Under the pieces are notes generated by a model. It saw only the letters and a list, made by a program, of their open reading frames with translations, was not told where the DNA came from and ran no database searches. A DNA stretch of 64,000 nt from Halocaridina rubra (Eukaryota; Arthropoda; Malacostraca; Decapoda; Atyidae), in the NCBI GenBank assembly GCA_037179515.1, contig JAXCGZ010020852.1:7501-71500 (forward strand), written 5' to 3'. Of this stretch, positions 12,126-24,662 are shown piece by piece (positions within the stretch are counted from its first letter, which is position 1; every line of letters begins with the position of its first letter). The translations under genes and the position numbers were made by a program.

Positions 12126-13044
12126 CGAAACCACAAGTAGAGCTACCTTGCTTTTGCCTAAAAGTGAAGGGGGTCTTGGTATAGTAGATGTTTTTAATAA
12201 AGCTGCTGCAATTCTTACAGCTACTAGCCTTAAAGAAACTTTGGAAGGAAGCCTATTAAATATTTATTATTGTAGCATAAGACTAAGCTATTTAGTAAAC
12301 ACAAATAAGTATCCAGATGTATCATATATATGTCCCATGTTTTACTTTGGTGTAGTGGAAAACATAAGAAAAATATGTAAACATGCTAAATTTCCTCATA
12401 TAAAAAGTAAAGACATATATTCTGTTATATTTGTTAAGTCACAGCCATTAGTAGAGAAAGATTATCCTTTGCTACAGTGGAGTAATATATGGAAAAATGT
12501 TAATCATCCAGTGGTTGGTTTAAGGGAGAGAGAATTTATATTTAAATATTTACATGAAAAATTACCCACAAATAAACATTTAGAAATGTTAGGAATTAAG
12601 AATAATGGAAATTGTGACTTTTGTGGTGAACCTGAATATACAATGCATATATTCTATTTTTGTATAAGAATAAAAAATATTTTTCATTGGTTTAAAAGTA
12701 AATTTAATTTGATGTGTTCAGTACAAGATAATAACTGGCTAAAATTATTAATGTTAGATATTAAAAGAAGAAGTAGAAGAGATGAGAACACTGCAGTTCT
12801 GCTTATTTGTAATTATCTATATTGTGTATGGACTAGTCGTACACAGAACTTGACTGAATGGGAAACTTTATGTTTAATTAAAGGTAAATTTAATTATTTG
12901 AAATGGTTCTTGAATATTTGTTATGCAAGTAATATACAGAATATATTAACTAAAGAATTTTCCAATGTAATTTTGTAATCATTTAACAATTGTAAATATT
13001 GTACATTTGACATTAAAAAAAAAAAAAAAGTGAGGTTGGGGAAA

Positions 13045-13047
<3 letters not shown>
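12109..13047 (+). pseudogene. LINE-C: C-terminal part of an L1/Tx1-like retrotransposon ORF2
   Basis: An open frame from 12109 to the stop at 12979 has no ATG start; the element is 5'-truncated. The N-terminal end LLPKSEGGLGI..V..KAA is the conserved region just after the reverse transcriptase. The residues REREFIFKYLHEKLPTNKHL then CDFC..EYTMHIFYFC form the C-terminal zinc-knuckle type domain (C-x2-C-x7-H-x4-C, about residues 156-172) common in L1/Tx1 LINEs. The ~280 codons are uninterrupted, so the insertion is young. An A-run (13016-13029) after the stop looks like the poly-A tail. No RT catalytic or endonuclease domain remains, so it is non-autonomous. The exact clade is uncertain. Confidence 0.8.
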
Positions 13048-13048
<1 letters not shown>

Positions 13049-13119
<71 letters not shown>

Positions 13120-13134
13120 TATATATATATTATA
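13049..13134. repeat. (TA)n microsatellite
   Basis: TA array with one phase slip, adjoining the right end of the family G/LINE-C unit. Confidence 0.97.
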
Positions 13135-14006
13135 AATCGGTAATTAGCATTTAAAAAAAAAAAGACTAATTCATACCCATTACAGCCAGACATCACTCGT
13201 TTGACTACCAAATCATATTTTTTTTTTTTTATTAAATTGGGAACTCACTGCTTATAATTTCCTTAACTAATAATTACGGCTAACGTCATAATCTTCTCTG
13301 ACGTACGGAAATATGTATCTGAAAATTGCCATATTTTACAATACACAAAAATTAAAAAAAAAAATCTTAAATAGGAATCTGTAGGCCTTTGAAATATAAT
13401 GATCACAAAACAACCCGAATAGGCCTAACATTAAAATCTAGAACTATAGTCACTAAGTTATATTTTCCTGTTCGGTTGTTTATGGAATATACATCCGTAT
13501 TTACCTTATCTAAATGCAATAAATACGGGGAAACTAATTACTTACTAAACATCTGAACTAAAAGGTAACGACAGAAAGTGCCATAGACTATACGGTAAAA
13601 AGAATGTTTCTTCATGATGCCTAAAGGTTGTGCAACATTATTGGGCAACTCTTGGAACAATGAAACATATTCCCACAATCTATTTTACTAACAGGAAAAT
13701 TGCCTTTAATTTTAAAAAGTGCAGCACACCTACATCGCCTCACACAGAAGTATACGTACGTAAGTACGCGGGTTTGTGTGAGTGTGAGCGCGTGTGTGTG
13801 CTCATGTAACAAACAAATTGATAAAATTAGTATTTTTCAAGAAACTTGGAAAAATAGTACGAGACTTCTGCGACATTCAAGTTTTATCAATAACAGAACA
13901 CTCGAAGTGTTGATGTTGTTTACTTCAAAACAGATAAGGAAAATATGAAAGGTTGCGTCATAAAACAAATAACTAGACTTATAATTATATAGAGGCTGGC
14001 ACGTTA
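13135..14006. other. Unassigned AT-rich sequence
   Basis: Only a short GT-rich stretch (13774-13801) stands out. Confidence 0.5.
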
Positions 14007-14026
14007 TTATTATTATTATTATTATT

Positions 14027-14220
14027 GTTCCGGTTTTACGTCACGGACTCCCTTTTCTACCAAGGGATAGGACGGTTGCCTTCTTGCGAAGGACTTGTTT
14101 TGGCAGATGTAATCCTTACCCTGAGTGCATGCCCTTGCTAACCTCAGACCGTGACGGGGCGCGAACCCTCGACCTGACGCCTCAAAGTCGCGGACGCTAC
14201 CGCTTGAGCCACAGTGACTA
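14027..14220 (-). mobile_element. SINE family A, copy 3, inside (ATT)n
   Basis: Reverse-oriented near-full-length copy. It lies between (ATT)n blocks at 14006-14026 and 14221-14246, so it either landed in a triplet array or carries one as its tail. The target duplication cannot be resolved inside the array. Confidence 0.93.
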
Positions 14221-14289
14221 TATTATTATTATTATTATTATTATTTTCTCTTACATTGCATTATATTTTCTATGACTGAGGAGTTAAAA

Positions 14290-14600
14290 AGAAAAACAAC
14301 TCCGTGTTCCCCAGTGTACCATCGATGTGAACTAAATGGGGCGGAGCGAGGGGGGACTTGGAATCCCCATTTGTAATTTTTTTCCCATAGAAGTCACAGC
14401 ACACGAGGGGGTGCTGGTGGGAAAACGCCAATACAAACCCTGGAACTGGGCAAGTAAAACTGAGGATGAAATATATACTGGATGTGTTAGTACTGTTTGA
14501 AACAAAGGTGAGAGAGTGTATGCTCTGACTCGGCCAACTTCCTTACAAAGAGAACTGCGATTCCAGCACACATATAAGTTATGGGATTGCGGAGGGATAT
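14290..14600. repeat. Dispersed repeat with GGGGCGGAGCGAGGGG motif
   Basis: The block 'aaatggggcggagcgagg' near 14334 followed by 'ttggaatcccc' recurs inverted near 18808-18870 and 36985-37035, and in related form near 60450-60520. It appears to be part of a short retroelement family related to the SINE at 60410-60648. Confidence 0.5.
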
Positions 14601-14602
14601 AC

Positions 14603-14873
14603 CATCCTCCAATGCAGAGCCTACCTGTCGTAGGGAGCTACTAAACAGGATAGGGGTGTAAAAACCTGGCAATCCGTTCCTCTAATGTTTTGTTCCATCC
14701 TCCAATGCCGAGTCTGCCTGTTGTAGGGAGCTACTACACAGGATACGGGTGTAACAACCCGGCAATCAGTTCCTCTAATGATTTGTTCCATCCTCCAATG
14801 CCGAGCCTGCCTGTCGTAGGGAGCTACTACGCAGGATAGGGGTGTAACAACCTGGCAATCCGTTCCTCTAATA
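14603..14873. repeat. Minisatellite, three ~93-bp units
   Basis: Three direct copies starting 'ccatcctccaatgc' and ending 'ccgttcctctaat', about 90% alike by eye. A minus-strand frame is open through all three and gives a 31-residue repeat, but composition and context (adjoining a LINE-B 3' end) argue against a protein gene. Confidence 0.9.
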
Positions 14874-14877
14874 CATA

Positions 14878-15640
14878 CATACATATACCTTGGCTGTTTC
14901 CCCCTTTAATTGGGGGGTAGCCGACATCAAGAAAGGAAAACAAATAGGGGTATTACTTTGCTCTATGGGCAATGACGAGGGAGCTAGCGACCGTTCAGAT
15001 GGCACTGCTGGAGTGCCACAGCCCATCCTCCCGGCTCTTCCACAACCTGTGTCGCTTCACAACTGCCAGCTCCTCCTACTGCCCCTACCACAGGGCTATC
15101 TCTGTAAGATGCAGCCCCGTGGTAACAGCAGATGCCCATCAGAGCCGCGTCACAATCGCTCGCCACTCATTCCTATTCCTAGCACGCTCGCTTGCTTCCC
15201 TCACATCCATCCTCCTATCATTCAGGGCTCTCCTTACTCCATCCATCCATCCAAACCTAGGCCTCCCTCTAGCATTTCTCCCATCAACTCTCGCATTCAT
15301 CACCTTTTTCAGCAGCCTTTCATCATCCATCCTTTCCACATGGCCAAACCATCTCAGAACATTCATATCTACTCTGGCTGCAATTTCTCTCCTCACACCC
15401 GTTCTTGCTCTCACCACTTCATTCCTAACCCTATTCAATTGAGATACACCAATCATACTCCTCAGGCATTTCATCTCAAACACATTTAGTTTCCGTCTCT
15501 CACTTACTTTCATACCCCATCACTCTGATCCATACATCACAGTTGGCACAAACACTTTCTCATACAAAACTTTCTTAACATTCATTTCCAACCCTCTATT
15601 CTTCATCACTCCTTTCAATGCACCCAATGTTTCGTAATTA
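14878..15640 (-). pseudogene. LINE-B: 3' half of an RTE-like non-LTR retrotransposon
   Basis: Read on the minus strand from 15640, the conceptual product is TLGALKGVMK.. VLYEKVFVPTVMYGSE, an in-frame stop near 15528, then RRKLNVFEMKCLRSMIGVS, RVRNEVVRARTGV and VLRWFGHVERMDDERLLKK. This is the region after the RT thumb typical of RTE-type 'endonuclease-reverse transcriptase' proteins. The stop at about 15139 is followed by ~260 bp of 3'UTR ending 'gccaaggtatatgtatgtatg'. The 3'UTR alone recurs at 41046-41330, and its last ~60 bp at 38279-38350 and 60585-60648. It is 5'-truncated and inactive. The clade is inferred from remembered family patterns. Confidence 0.75.
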
Positions 15641-15893
15641 TATAATTAAGAGTAGACATGAGGATGGCCATGATAGGATAAAGGGTTTCGACTTCAGCAG
15701 GTTCTTTAACTACACTCGCGTAATTTTGGTTTGGGGGTGAAAATGCTGTGGCTGCAAAAACATATTTTATCAGTCATACAAAAAGGATAAAAACTGCCTC
15801 TATTCCACTTAGTTGAGGATCTTTTTGGAAACTTTAGCTAAAGACAATTTGACCAAATGAGTTCCAATCATAAATTCAAACCCACGCGTCTTT
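15641..15893. other. Unassigned sequence
   Basis: No recognisable feature. Confidence 0.5.
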
Positions 15894-16136
15894 GGCCTGA
15901 TTTCTTAAACAGTGTAAACCTAGGATACCATATTGTTAGTTAGCTAGACACACAAATGGATTTCATAAACGCATCTGACGCGGTTCTGTGTATGGCTAGA
16001 GCCCGATTTCTTAAACAGTGTAAACCTAGGATACCATATTGTTAGTTAGCTAGACACACAAATGGATTTCATAAACACATCTGATGCGGTTCTGTGTATG
16101 GCCAGGATCCTTGGTTTACACTGTTTAAGAAATCGA
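15894..16136. mobile_element. Palindromic family F, two truncated copies (F2, F3)
   Basis: F2 (15894-16001) is a left arm only. It is followed directly by F3 (16002-16136), which has a left arm and the last ~28 bp of a right arm (ggtttacactgtttaagaaa), its middle deleted. Two left arms in tandem suggest insertion of one copy into another or a copy-choice rearrangement. Confidence 0.85.
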
Positions 16137-16534
16137 GAATTTAACTATATGATAATTAAGTAAAGTCTTACCAAAAAAAAAAAAAAAAAATCTTTCATTA
16201 GGGAAGTGTGAGACTGACCTAAATGGAGCAGTCTACAAATACATCAGCTACAATACCAACTGAATAAATAAGTATAAAAATCATTAAATTTCATAACTAA
16301 ATACAATCTTCTTTTAGAACCTACAAAGGTATTTTACTCTCCTCTATTCACATAGGGTAAGTCTGAAGAGATTATTATTTTTCTTTCATCTATAAATGAG
16401 CGACATTGACATACTTGGAAGTCTACCGCTGCGCAGTGCAAGTGCAGGTGCAAGACCTTCAAATGTCCCATTTTTTCTATCATTATTATTCACTGAATAT
16501 ATTTTTAGCATTAAGGTCATATACGGACTTTTAA

Positions 16535-16540
<6 letters not shown>
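16137..16540. other. Unassigned AT-rich sequence
   Basis: Contains an A-run at 16171-16189; no gene recognised. Confidence 0.5.

Positions 16541-16593
<53 letters not shown>
16541..16593. repeat. (ATT)n microsatellite
   Basis: About 17 ATT units. Confidence 0.97.
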
Positions 16594-16686
16594 TCCTACC
16601 TACCATTTCAATATTAACAGACACCCTTTACACATTCTCAGATAATCATCAAATATACTTAAAAGAATTAAGGCACAATAAATAAA

Positions 16687-17024
16687 GGCCCGATTTTTTA
16701 AACAGTGTAAACCTAGGATACCATATTGTTAGTTAGCTAGACACACAAATGGATTTCATAAACGCATCTGATGCAGTTCTGTGTATGGCTAGGATCCCGC
16801 AAGGGGTCCTAGCCATACACAGAACCGCGTAAGATGCGTTTATGAAATCCATTTGTGTGTGTCTAGCTAACTAACAATATGGTATCCTAGGTTTACACTG
16901 TTTAAGAAATCGGGCCCTAGCCATACACAGAACCGCGTCAGATGCGTTTATGAAATCCATTTGTGTGTGTCTAGCTTACTAACAATATGGTATCCTAGGT
17001 TTAAACTACAGAAGAAATCGGGCC
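16687..17024. mobile_element. Palindromic family F, full copy F4 plus extra right arm F5
   Basis: F4 (16687-16916) is the best complete unit: 230 bp with ~110-bp arms from GGCCCGATTTTTTAAACAG to its reverse complement ending CGGGCC, joined at a ggatcccgcaaggggtcc core. F5 (16917-17024) is an additional right arm fused to its end. The compound is flanked by 'aaa' on both sides, compatible with a 3-bp target duplication. There is no ORF; it is a foldback-type MITE whose transposase source is unknown. Confidence 0.9.
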
Positions 17025-17567
17025 AAAGACTGCAAAAAACTGCGAACACTGAGATCAAAAGCACTAATTAGCTAGTTTACTACAATGTTTTACAGAATAT
17101 TCTCTCAAGGCTAGGGAGGAATTCTGACAGAGCTTTGAATATGGTTCAAAAACTCACGTCACGAGACATTCTTTTATTAAACAGAAGAATATCTGATCCT
17201 TACAAAGTGCCACACCTAATTACGGAAAAAAAAAACAAAAAAAAAAAAACATTTATATGTGTAAACAGCATACATGTGAATGTGCCAACTAGGTAATATA
17301 GTCTCGAGTACAAATCACTGGCAGTACCTTATAAAAGCAAAAATAAATAAATATATAAATAAAAAATAAATATGAACATTGATATCTGGGGAACAAATGG
17401 GTCTATAGAAATGAAATATCCAGCTAGAATCCGCAAATCAGCTCCTTCCATCACACACTGATACAGCACTTAAAAGATGCAATGAATTCTTCATAAGTTA
17501 TTCCATATAGAGCTTCATTCATATAAACAGTTTTATAAGTTTCACCAATATTCATCAATATTATCAT
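17025..17567. other. Unassigned AT-rich sequence
   Basis: A-runs near 17227-17250; nothing else recognised. Confidence 0.5.
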
Positions 17568-17582
17568 TACTACTACTACTAC

Positions 17583-17621
<39 letters not shown>

Positions 17622-17665
17622 TATTATTTTTAACATTATTATTACTATTATTATTATTATTGTTA
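17568..17665. repeat. Interrupted (ATT)n/(ACT)n
   Basis: Short ACT triplets lead into two ATT arrays. Confidence 0.95.
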
Positions 17666-17885
17666 TTAATCAAGGATTATTCATCTCTGCAGTCTTAACA
17701 TCAGGTAGAACGCGCCTACAAGTCGAGAATCTCCTATTAAAGACTTATCGAGTCTTGTAAAGAAAAGTAACCCCATATGCTCTAGAATTTTTCATATTTA
17801 GATGGTAAGTCACCTCACCTAACCAAACAATGTACGCGGTTATTTAACTTAACATGGGGTTATGAGGGTTACTCATATTAAAAAG

Positions 17886-18326
17886 ATCCGATTTCTTAAA
17901 CAGTGTAAAGCTAGGATTACATATTGTTAGTTAGACACACAAATGGATTTCATAAACGCATCTGATGCGGTTCTGTGTATGGCTAGGATCCCGTACGGGA
18001 TACATATTGTTAGTTAGCTAGACGCACACAAATGGATTTCATAAACGCATCTGCCACAAAGCCGCTCTAGACATACACAAATGGATTTCATTAAAGCATC
18101 TGACGCGGTTCTGTGTATGGCTAGGGTCCCCATGGGATCCTAGCCATACACAGAACCGCGTCAGATGCGTTTATGAAATCCATTTGTGTGTCTAGCTAAC
18201 TAAGAATATGTATCCCGTAAGGGATCCTAGCCATACACAGAACCGCATCAGATGCGTTTATGAAATCCATTTGTGTCTAGCTAACTAACAATACGGTATC
18301 CTAGGTTTACACTGTTTAAGAAATCT
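17886..18326. mobile_element. Palindromic family F, compound rearranged copy F6
   Basis: It contains one left arm with core (17886-18000), a partial left arm (18000-18053), another partial left arm with core (about 18068-18138), then right-arm sequence (18139-18210) and a second right arm (18222-18326). At least three partial units are interleaved in a nested, roughly palindromic order. Confidence 0.85.
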
Positions 18327-19170
18327 TACCCTAACTCAATAAAAACATCGAGTACATCTCAGCAGTGTTGAAAAGTCATATGAAGGTCAGTATAATAACT
18401 CTCCTAATTCTTCGAGAATTATATGGGGGCCCTGGCCATATCTACAAATAAAGGCTACAGAATACTAGGCCCCCTAATGGTTTTGGAAAGCCATATACGG
18501 ATAAACACCATTCCCGCACCGATACTACAGACCCATTCGGTAAACACATACCTCATACCTCATACCTAATACTAAACTTACGCTCGCATTCCAATACCAT
18601 CTATGACGTAACTTTCTTCAAAGGCTAGTTTAAAGTTGGGGCTGAAAAAATACTTAAGTCTTTAATGTACGGATTTTCTGAAAGCCTGATTGCGTCTTAT
18701 TCCTAAAACTGCTTCAGCAAAGTCCGTATACCAAAGCCATATCCCCCCTTAAAAGGCTGAATCAGAGAAAATACCCTGACTCTTTGGGAAGAGAAAATAC
18801 AGAGGAGGGGATTCCCAGTCCCCTCGCTCCGCCCCATTTAGTCAACTTTTACGACACGCAGGGGAACACGGAAGTATTCTTACCCCCCTCCCTCCTTCAT
18901 ATTAGCTTATCATAAAGATGAAAAAACCCACAGAAATTTACATATGTTAATCGTATAACTTGTTATGTTGGGTTAGGGACTATCCTAACCTAACTTAAAA
19001 CTAATAATTTAAGTGATTATTTCATGTTCTTGAAACTACCCAACTTTACAAGATTATTCTTTTCTGTAGCAGTGACTTTTCCCACATTTATACGTGGTCG
19101 ATGTTTTTCACTAGACTCTTGGAGGCTTGTGGAATAGTTTATTATAAAGTAAAACAGCCGAATGCCCTTT
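18327..19170. other. Unassigned sequence with short repeat pieces
   Basis: 18795-18885 is an inverted copy of the GGGGCGGAGCGAGGGG-type repeat (gtcccctcgctccgcc) with 'ttttacgacacgcagggg'. A short telomere-like 'ttgggttaggg' and 'cctaacctaact' lie at 18968-18998. No gene was recognised. Confidence 0.5.
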
Positions 19171-19395
19171 TTGGCACCATGCCTCTCTATCATTCTTGGG
19201 AGTGGCACCAATTCTTTTTCTATGCCTACAGCTACACTGAATATTCTTGGATGTTCATTACACATCTTTTATTATCCCTTCACATCTGACAAGTCATTAC
19301 ATGTTTCTCTTTATGTATTCTTCGTGCCCAGGCCCGATGAGGGCTGTTTTATTTTTTATTTTTTTTTGGCCCGTCATGGCGTCACAATCATAAGT
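19171..19395 (+). mobile_element. Interspersed repeat family B, copy
   Basis: It contains 'ctatgcctacagctacactg', 'cttcacatctgacaagtcat', 'gcccaggcccgatgagggct', a T-rich run and 'ggcccgtcatggcgtcacaa'. It lacks the first ~110 bp of the 4.4-kb copy. Confidence 0.75.

Positions 19396-20429
<1,034 letters not shown>

Positions 20430-20498
<69 letters not shown>
20430..20498. repeat. (AAT)n microsatellite
   Basis: About 22 AAT units, 10 bp from the 3' end of a reverse SINE-A copy. Confidence 0.97.
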
Positions 20499-20508
20499 TT
20501 TTGTGTTT

Positions 20509-20701
20509 GTTCCGGTTTTACGTCACGGATTCCCTTTTATACCAAGGGCTAGGATGGTTGCCGTCTTGCGAAGAATTTGCATTGGCAGATGTAATCCTTA
20601 CCCTGAGTGCATGCCCTTGCTAACCTCAGACTGTGACGGGGCGCGAACCTTCGACCTGACGCCTCAGAGTCGCGGACGCTACCGCTTGAGCCACGGTGAC
20701 T
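20509..20701 (-). mobile_element. SINE family A, copy 4
   Basis: Reverse-oriented near-full-length unit, tRNA-like head at 20650-20700. No convincing target duplication. Confidence 0.92.
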
Positions 20702-21092
20702 CCTTTAAACTTCCCTCAAAATTAAACAATTTAAGATAGACACAAAATCAAAGCTTTACATTTATTTTATTTTTCTGTAGAAATGAGACATGTAATGATG
20801 AATATATGTGAAATATCTTAAATAATAATACTAATAATAATAATGATGCTAATAATAATAATATTAATATAATACTAAATAAAAAGCCAAAGTGTGTATT
20901 CTCTAGGTATAGGTATAGGAAAAAGAACCGTAACCGAAAGAAGACTTTACCTCGAGCTATTCTGGCCAGTCCCATGAAAGTCCAAAAATGACCAGTTACA
21001 GTATCGCAAAGTCCATAGCTTAGTACACAAAGGCAATAATCTTTAGACTTCTATTGTACAGGACGAAGGTTAGTCACCACGGTACAGGGTAT

Positions 21093-21093
21093 G

Positions 21094-21143
<50 letters not shown>

Positions 21144-21331
21144 CATAACAGGGCATAACTTTCATTGCAACTGTTGTTGTTGTTAGTAAAAATGTATAAT
21201 TATCATTGCTATCATTATTATTGTAAAACTGCATATTTTTCATTGCAACTATTATTATTATTATTAGCATTATTATAATTATTATCATTATTATTAGTAT
21301 TATCATTATAAAAGGGTATAATTATCATTGC

Positions 21332-21371
<40 letters not shown>

Positions 21372-21416
21372 TATAACAATAATTATTATTATCATTATTA
21401 TTATTACCATTATTAC
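21093..21416. repeat. ATT/AAT triplet-rich region
   Basis: (ATT)n at 21093-21144, mixed triplets with repeated 'cattgcaact', and (AAT)n at about 21333-21370. The asparagine/isoleucine frames are artefacts. Confidence 0.9.
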
Positions 21417-21868
21417 TATTACTAACAAAAGGAGTTCCATTCAGCTTCATTGTGTATTTTGTTTTCCTCATTCTCGAACCCCGGTCCCAATTACTCATAT
21501 AATCTGCCGAGTTGGCAGGAGCTAGCAGATGGCAGTCGTTATTCTGGTTCCCTATATAGGCTGAGTACCTCTAACGGAGCAATGCAACAATCTCAAATAC
21601 TGAAACAATGATGAAAATTACTTCAATCCAGCCACTGGGAGAGAAAGTCAGTGCGACTCAGTGCTAATCTCCATATCAGAGCACTGCAGAGGGTTGGTGT
21701 CAGCTGGGGCATTTGGCCGTAAAACTTTTTGCCTAAATCAAAACTAGTCTCTTAGAGGTCACTGAGAAACAGCGACTCCATATGGGTATGGGCAATGCTG
21801 CAGTTACATACGAATGAGGCATGACAATGATTACAATAATAAACAACCTCTCAATAACTAACAATGAT
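21417..21868. other. Unassigned sequence
   Basis: 'gagttggcaggagctagcag' near 21509 resembles 'aagttggcagggactagcag' at 61793-61812, a small shared repeat. No gene recognised. Confidence 0.45.
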
Positions 21869-21891
21869 AGAGAATAATTAAAAGATCTATT

Positions 21892-22063
21892 ATTCCGGTT
21901 TTACGTCACGGACTCCCATTTCTACCAAGGGCTAGGACGGTTGCCTTCTTGCGAAGAACTTGTTTTGGCAGATGTAAGCCTTACCCTGTGTGCATGCCCT
22001 TGCTAACCTCAGACCGTGACGGGGCGCGAACCCTCGACCTGACGCCTCACAGTCGCGGATTTA
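21892..22063 (-). mobile_element. SINE family A, copy 5, 5'-truncated, 15-bp target duplication
   Basis: It lacks the box A side of the head (stops at 'agtcgcgga'). Direct repeats 'agagaataattaaaa' at 21869-21883 and 22064-22078 mark the insertion, so truncation happened during integration. Confidence 0.93.
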
Positions 22064-22078
22064 AGAGAATAATTAAAA

Positions 22079-22654
22079 AATTTATACTTTTTGGTTAATG
22101 CCAAAGTACTTTCATATTCTCCAACACGTGGTATGGACGCTCCGTTTCATAAGGGGATAAAAATCAGTTAGCATTTATATCCAATGGGTGCCAATGTGAC
22201 ATTTCTCAGAGTTTAACATATTATGACTACCGCGAAATATCATCTATAGAGTTAGGTAAGGTTAGGTTAGGTTAGGCTATAGTGTTAAGAGAATTATGAT
22301 TCCATTTTCGTCCAAATCAACTGTATGATTTTTTTTTACACGGCGCCAAATTGACGTTCATTGGGATGCCATAACTGAATGAATATTTTGCACCCAAATG
22401 AATGTTTCAAAATCCCTAAATAAGTTTATTGTGGCTCCCAGTTGACACATTTCGCCCAAATGGCGCGCCAATACGCCCAGATGAAATGCAGCAGTTATAT
22501 AATTGTCTAGTAATACATTTACTGATAATTTTCTTTGTTACATTTAACAATTCATGCAAAGAAAATGTCATATTTCCCTGAGACATGATAACAGGTGTAG
22601 ATCTCTGTTAAAAGAATCTTCCTTCACGATTTTCTTTTTCTTCGTCGCTTTGCG
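22079..22654. other. Unassigned sequence with short telomere-like run
   Basis: 22251-22277 is five consecutive TTAGG-type pentamers, one with a substitution. The rest is unassigned. Confidence 0.6.
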
Positions 22655-22806
22655 TCACGAATAGGCTCCCCCTAAATGGCGGAGAATGCATACAGGAGCT
22701 GAAGGATTAAGGCTGATGTGATGCCTAACGCCTCGCAAAGGGATCGAACCCGTATTTGTCAGGCTCGTCACTTTCAATATCGTGAGGTCTACTACCGAGC
22801 TATATA
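22655..22806 (-). mobile_element. tRNA-derived SINE-like element (family E)
   Basis: On the minus strand 'agctcggtagtagacctcac' resembles box A and 'gggttcgatccctttg' is a good box B. The downstream 'gagggag.ctattcgtgacgc' body is unlike families A, C and D. A functional tRNA is unlikely because the acceptor stem does not pair. Confidence 0.55.
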
Positions 22807-23861
22807 AAAATATTTTTTTTTAAATAGAGCTACTATCAGCAAAGGCCTATCTAAGGCGTTAGTACCATTAAAAATAAAAATAAAAAAATAACTTTGCATA
22901 TTTTAACAGTATTATTCAAGCCATTGTCTGGAGTTGCAGATGTTTTTGGTAAACATTGGTAATGATAGTGTAAAGGATTGATATCATGAACCAACAAAGA
23001 GTGTCATAGAAAATAATCACAACACAATCAACAGTGTAACCTAACTTGACCTAATATTTCGTGTCGTGCTCTCATACGGAATTCAAGTTTTCAGTATGTA
23101 AAGGTCATGTATTTTCAATTATTACGTGTTAATATTGTATACTACCATTATTAGACAGAAATGAGTAGAGGATTGTGTATAAGTGACGCGGGTCAAAGGG
23201 ATTTCTCACACCTGCTAACTCCGTGATCTGTGATGGACGGGGGTTTGAGGAGTTGCCATGTGATGAAGCAGTGGGGCGAAACCAGCTGCGGCTGTTGGGC
23301 CTCACTGTAGAATATGTGGCAACCATTTATCCACAAGGAGCTAAAAGGAGTGGTTGAGGTATGCTATGGATCGTGGTGAATGCGTGTTTCTTGGCTGGGC
23401 CACCCCCCTTACAAGGCGGAATGGAGCCATATATATAGATAGACAGAAAGACAGATAGATAGATAGATAATTAATATTATTCATTTTCCGTTTATCGTAT
23501 TTATATGACTGTTTGCTATGACATTTTTTCCAAGCCAAAATTTTTACTTTTTTCCGTTAAATTACTTTGTTACTTTTTTCCAGTCACTATATATCACAAC
23601 CTGAAATGTTAGGACACTACAGATATTTGAGCAAGGACAATCCTTTATTTAATCGGTGCAACCTTAGTCATAAAGGAAAATAATGAACCATGACGGACAA
23701 TTTCTCGCCTGAACCCTTGAAGTCTCATCATGCTCGATTAGTAGTGATGGTGGTGATGCAGGAAGGGAACAATGGTGGTGATACCAGTGAGGGAGGAAGG
23801 CTGATGGTGATGCCAATTGGGTCAGGGTATGCTGCAAAGGTGACGCCAACAAACTTGCATC
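22807..23861. other. Unassigned sequence
   Basis: 23160-23440 is GC-richer and slightly SINE-like, but no boxes are clear. (AGAT)n-like units occur at 23436-23469. No gene was recognised. Confidence 0.45.
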
Positions 23862-23898
23862 CTCTCTCTCTCTCTCTCTCTCTCTCACCACACACACA
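23862..23898. repeat. (CT)n-(CA)n short microsatellite
   Basis: About 12 CT units then short CA. Confidence 0.9.
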
Positions 23899-24457
23899 TA
23901 GGACTGTCCATATAAAAATACATTAATCCATACAAACTTTTTGAGCTATGTATCAACACCTACTTATGCATCAGTTAGACTTCCCATCTGTGGGTACCAT
24001 ACTCTATTTTTTACATTTTATTAACTTTAGAACTCAAACATTATACAAATTTTCTTTTCACCAGAAATTAGAGACAAGGGGCACTTTTACTCTCAGTATT
24101 CACATATCTAAATGTTTATTTGCTAAGTGCAAAGGCCTGCCATAAGCGAAGGCTGACATTACTAATCTGTTTTAGTCCCCAAGATTTGCTATTTCTATCA
24201 CCAATCTATATTCCATCTGTCCACTCCCTTTCCTTCAACCTCATTATGAAAAAAACAACAAACTAGCATTATTATTCCATATACAGTAGGCTATATAGGA
24301 ACTGGCATTTGGGGAGGGTAGTTGTATAAGCATAGAGTAGTACTAGCCGTTACATACTACAACAAAAGTGGAGTCTAACGAGACATGCAAATATTAGTAC
24401 GCAAATATAATCTACATACGCATCAGATTATACCTATGTAAATGTGTTTCCCCCCCC

Positions 24458-24460
<3 letters not shown>
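23899..24460. other. Unassigned sequence
   Basis: No exon or family match. Confidence 0.5.

Positions 24461-24549
<89 letters not shown>
24461..24549. repeat. (CA)n-(TA)n compound microsatellite
   Basis: CA about 20 bp then TA about 68 bp. Confidence 0.98.
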
Positions 24550-24550
<1 letters not shown>

Positions 24551-24662
24551 TATTAAATCAAGTAATAGTATTCTAGTACACATGAGAGCTCAAATCAGCA
24601 GCAGCTTAAACACATTCAAAATACGTACATAATTTAAACCAAGCACATACATAAATGCACAC

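Noticed and set aside
14603..14873. CRISPR-like array or repeat protein
   Set aside because: Units are contiguous 93-bp direct copies without unique spacers, in a eukaryotic LINE context.
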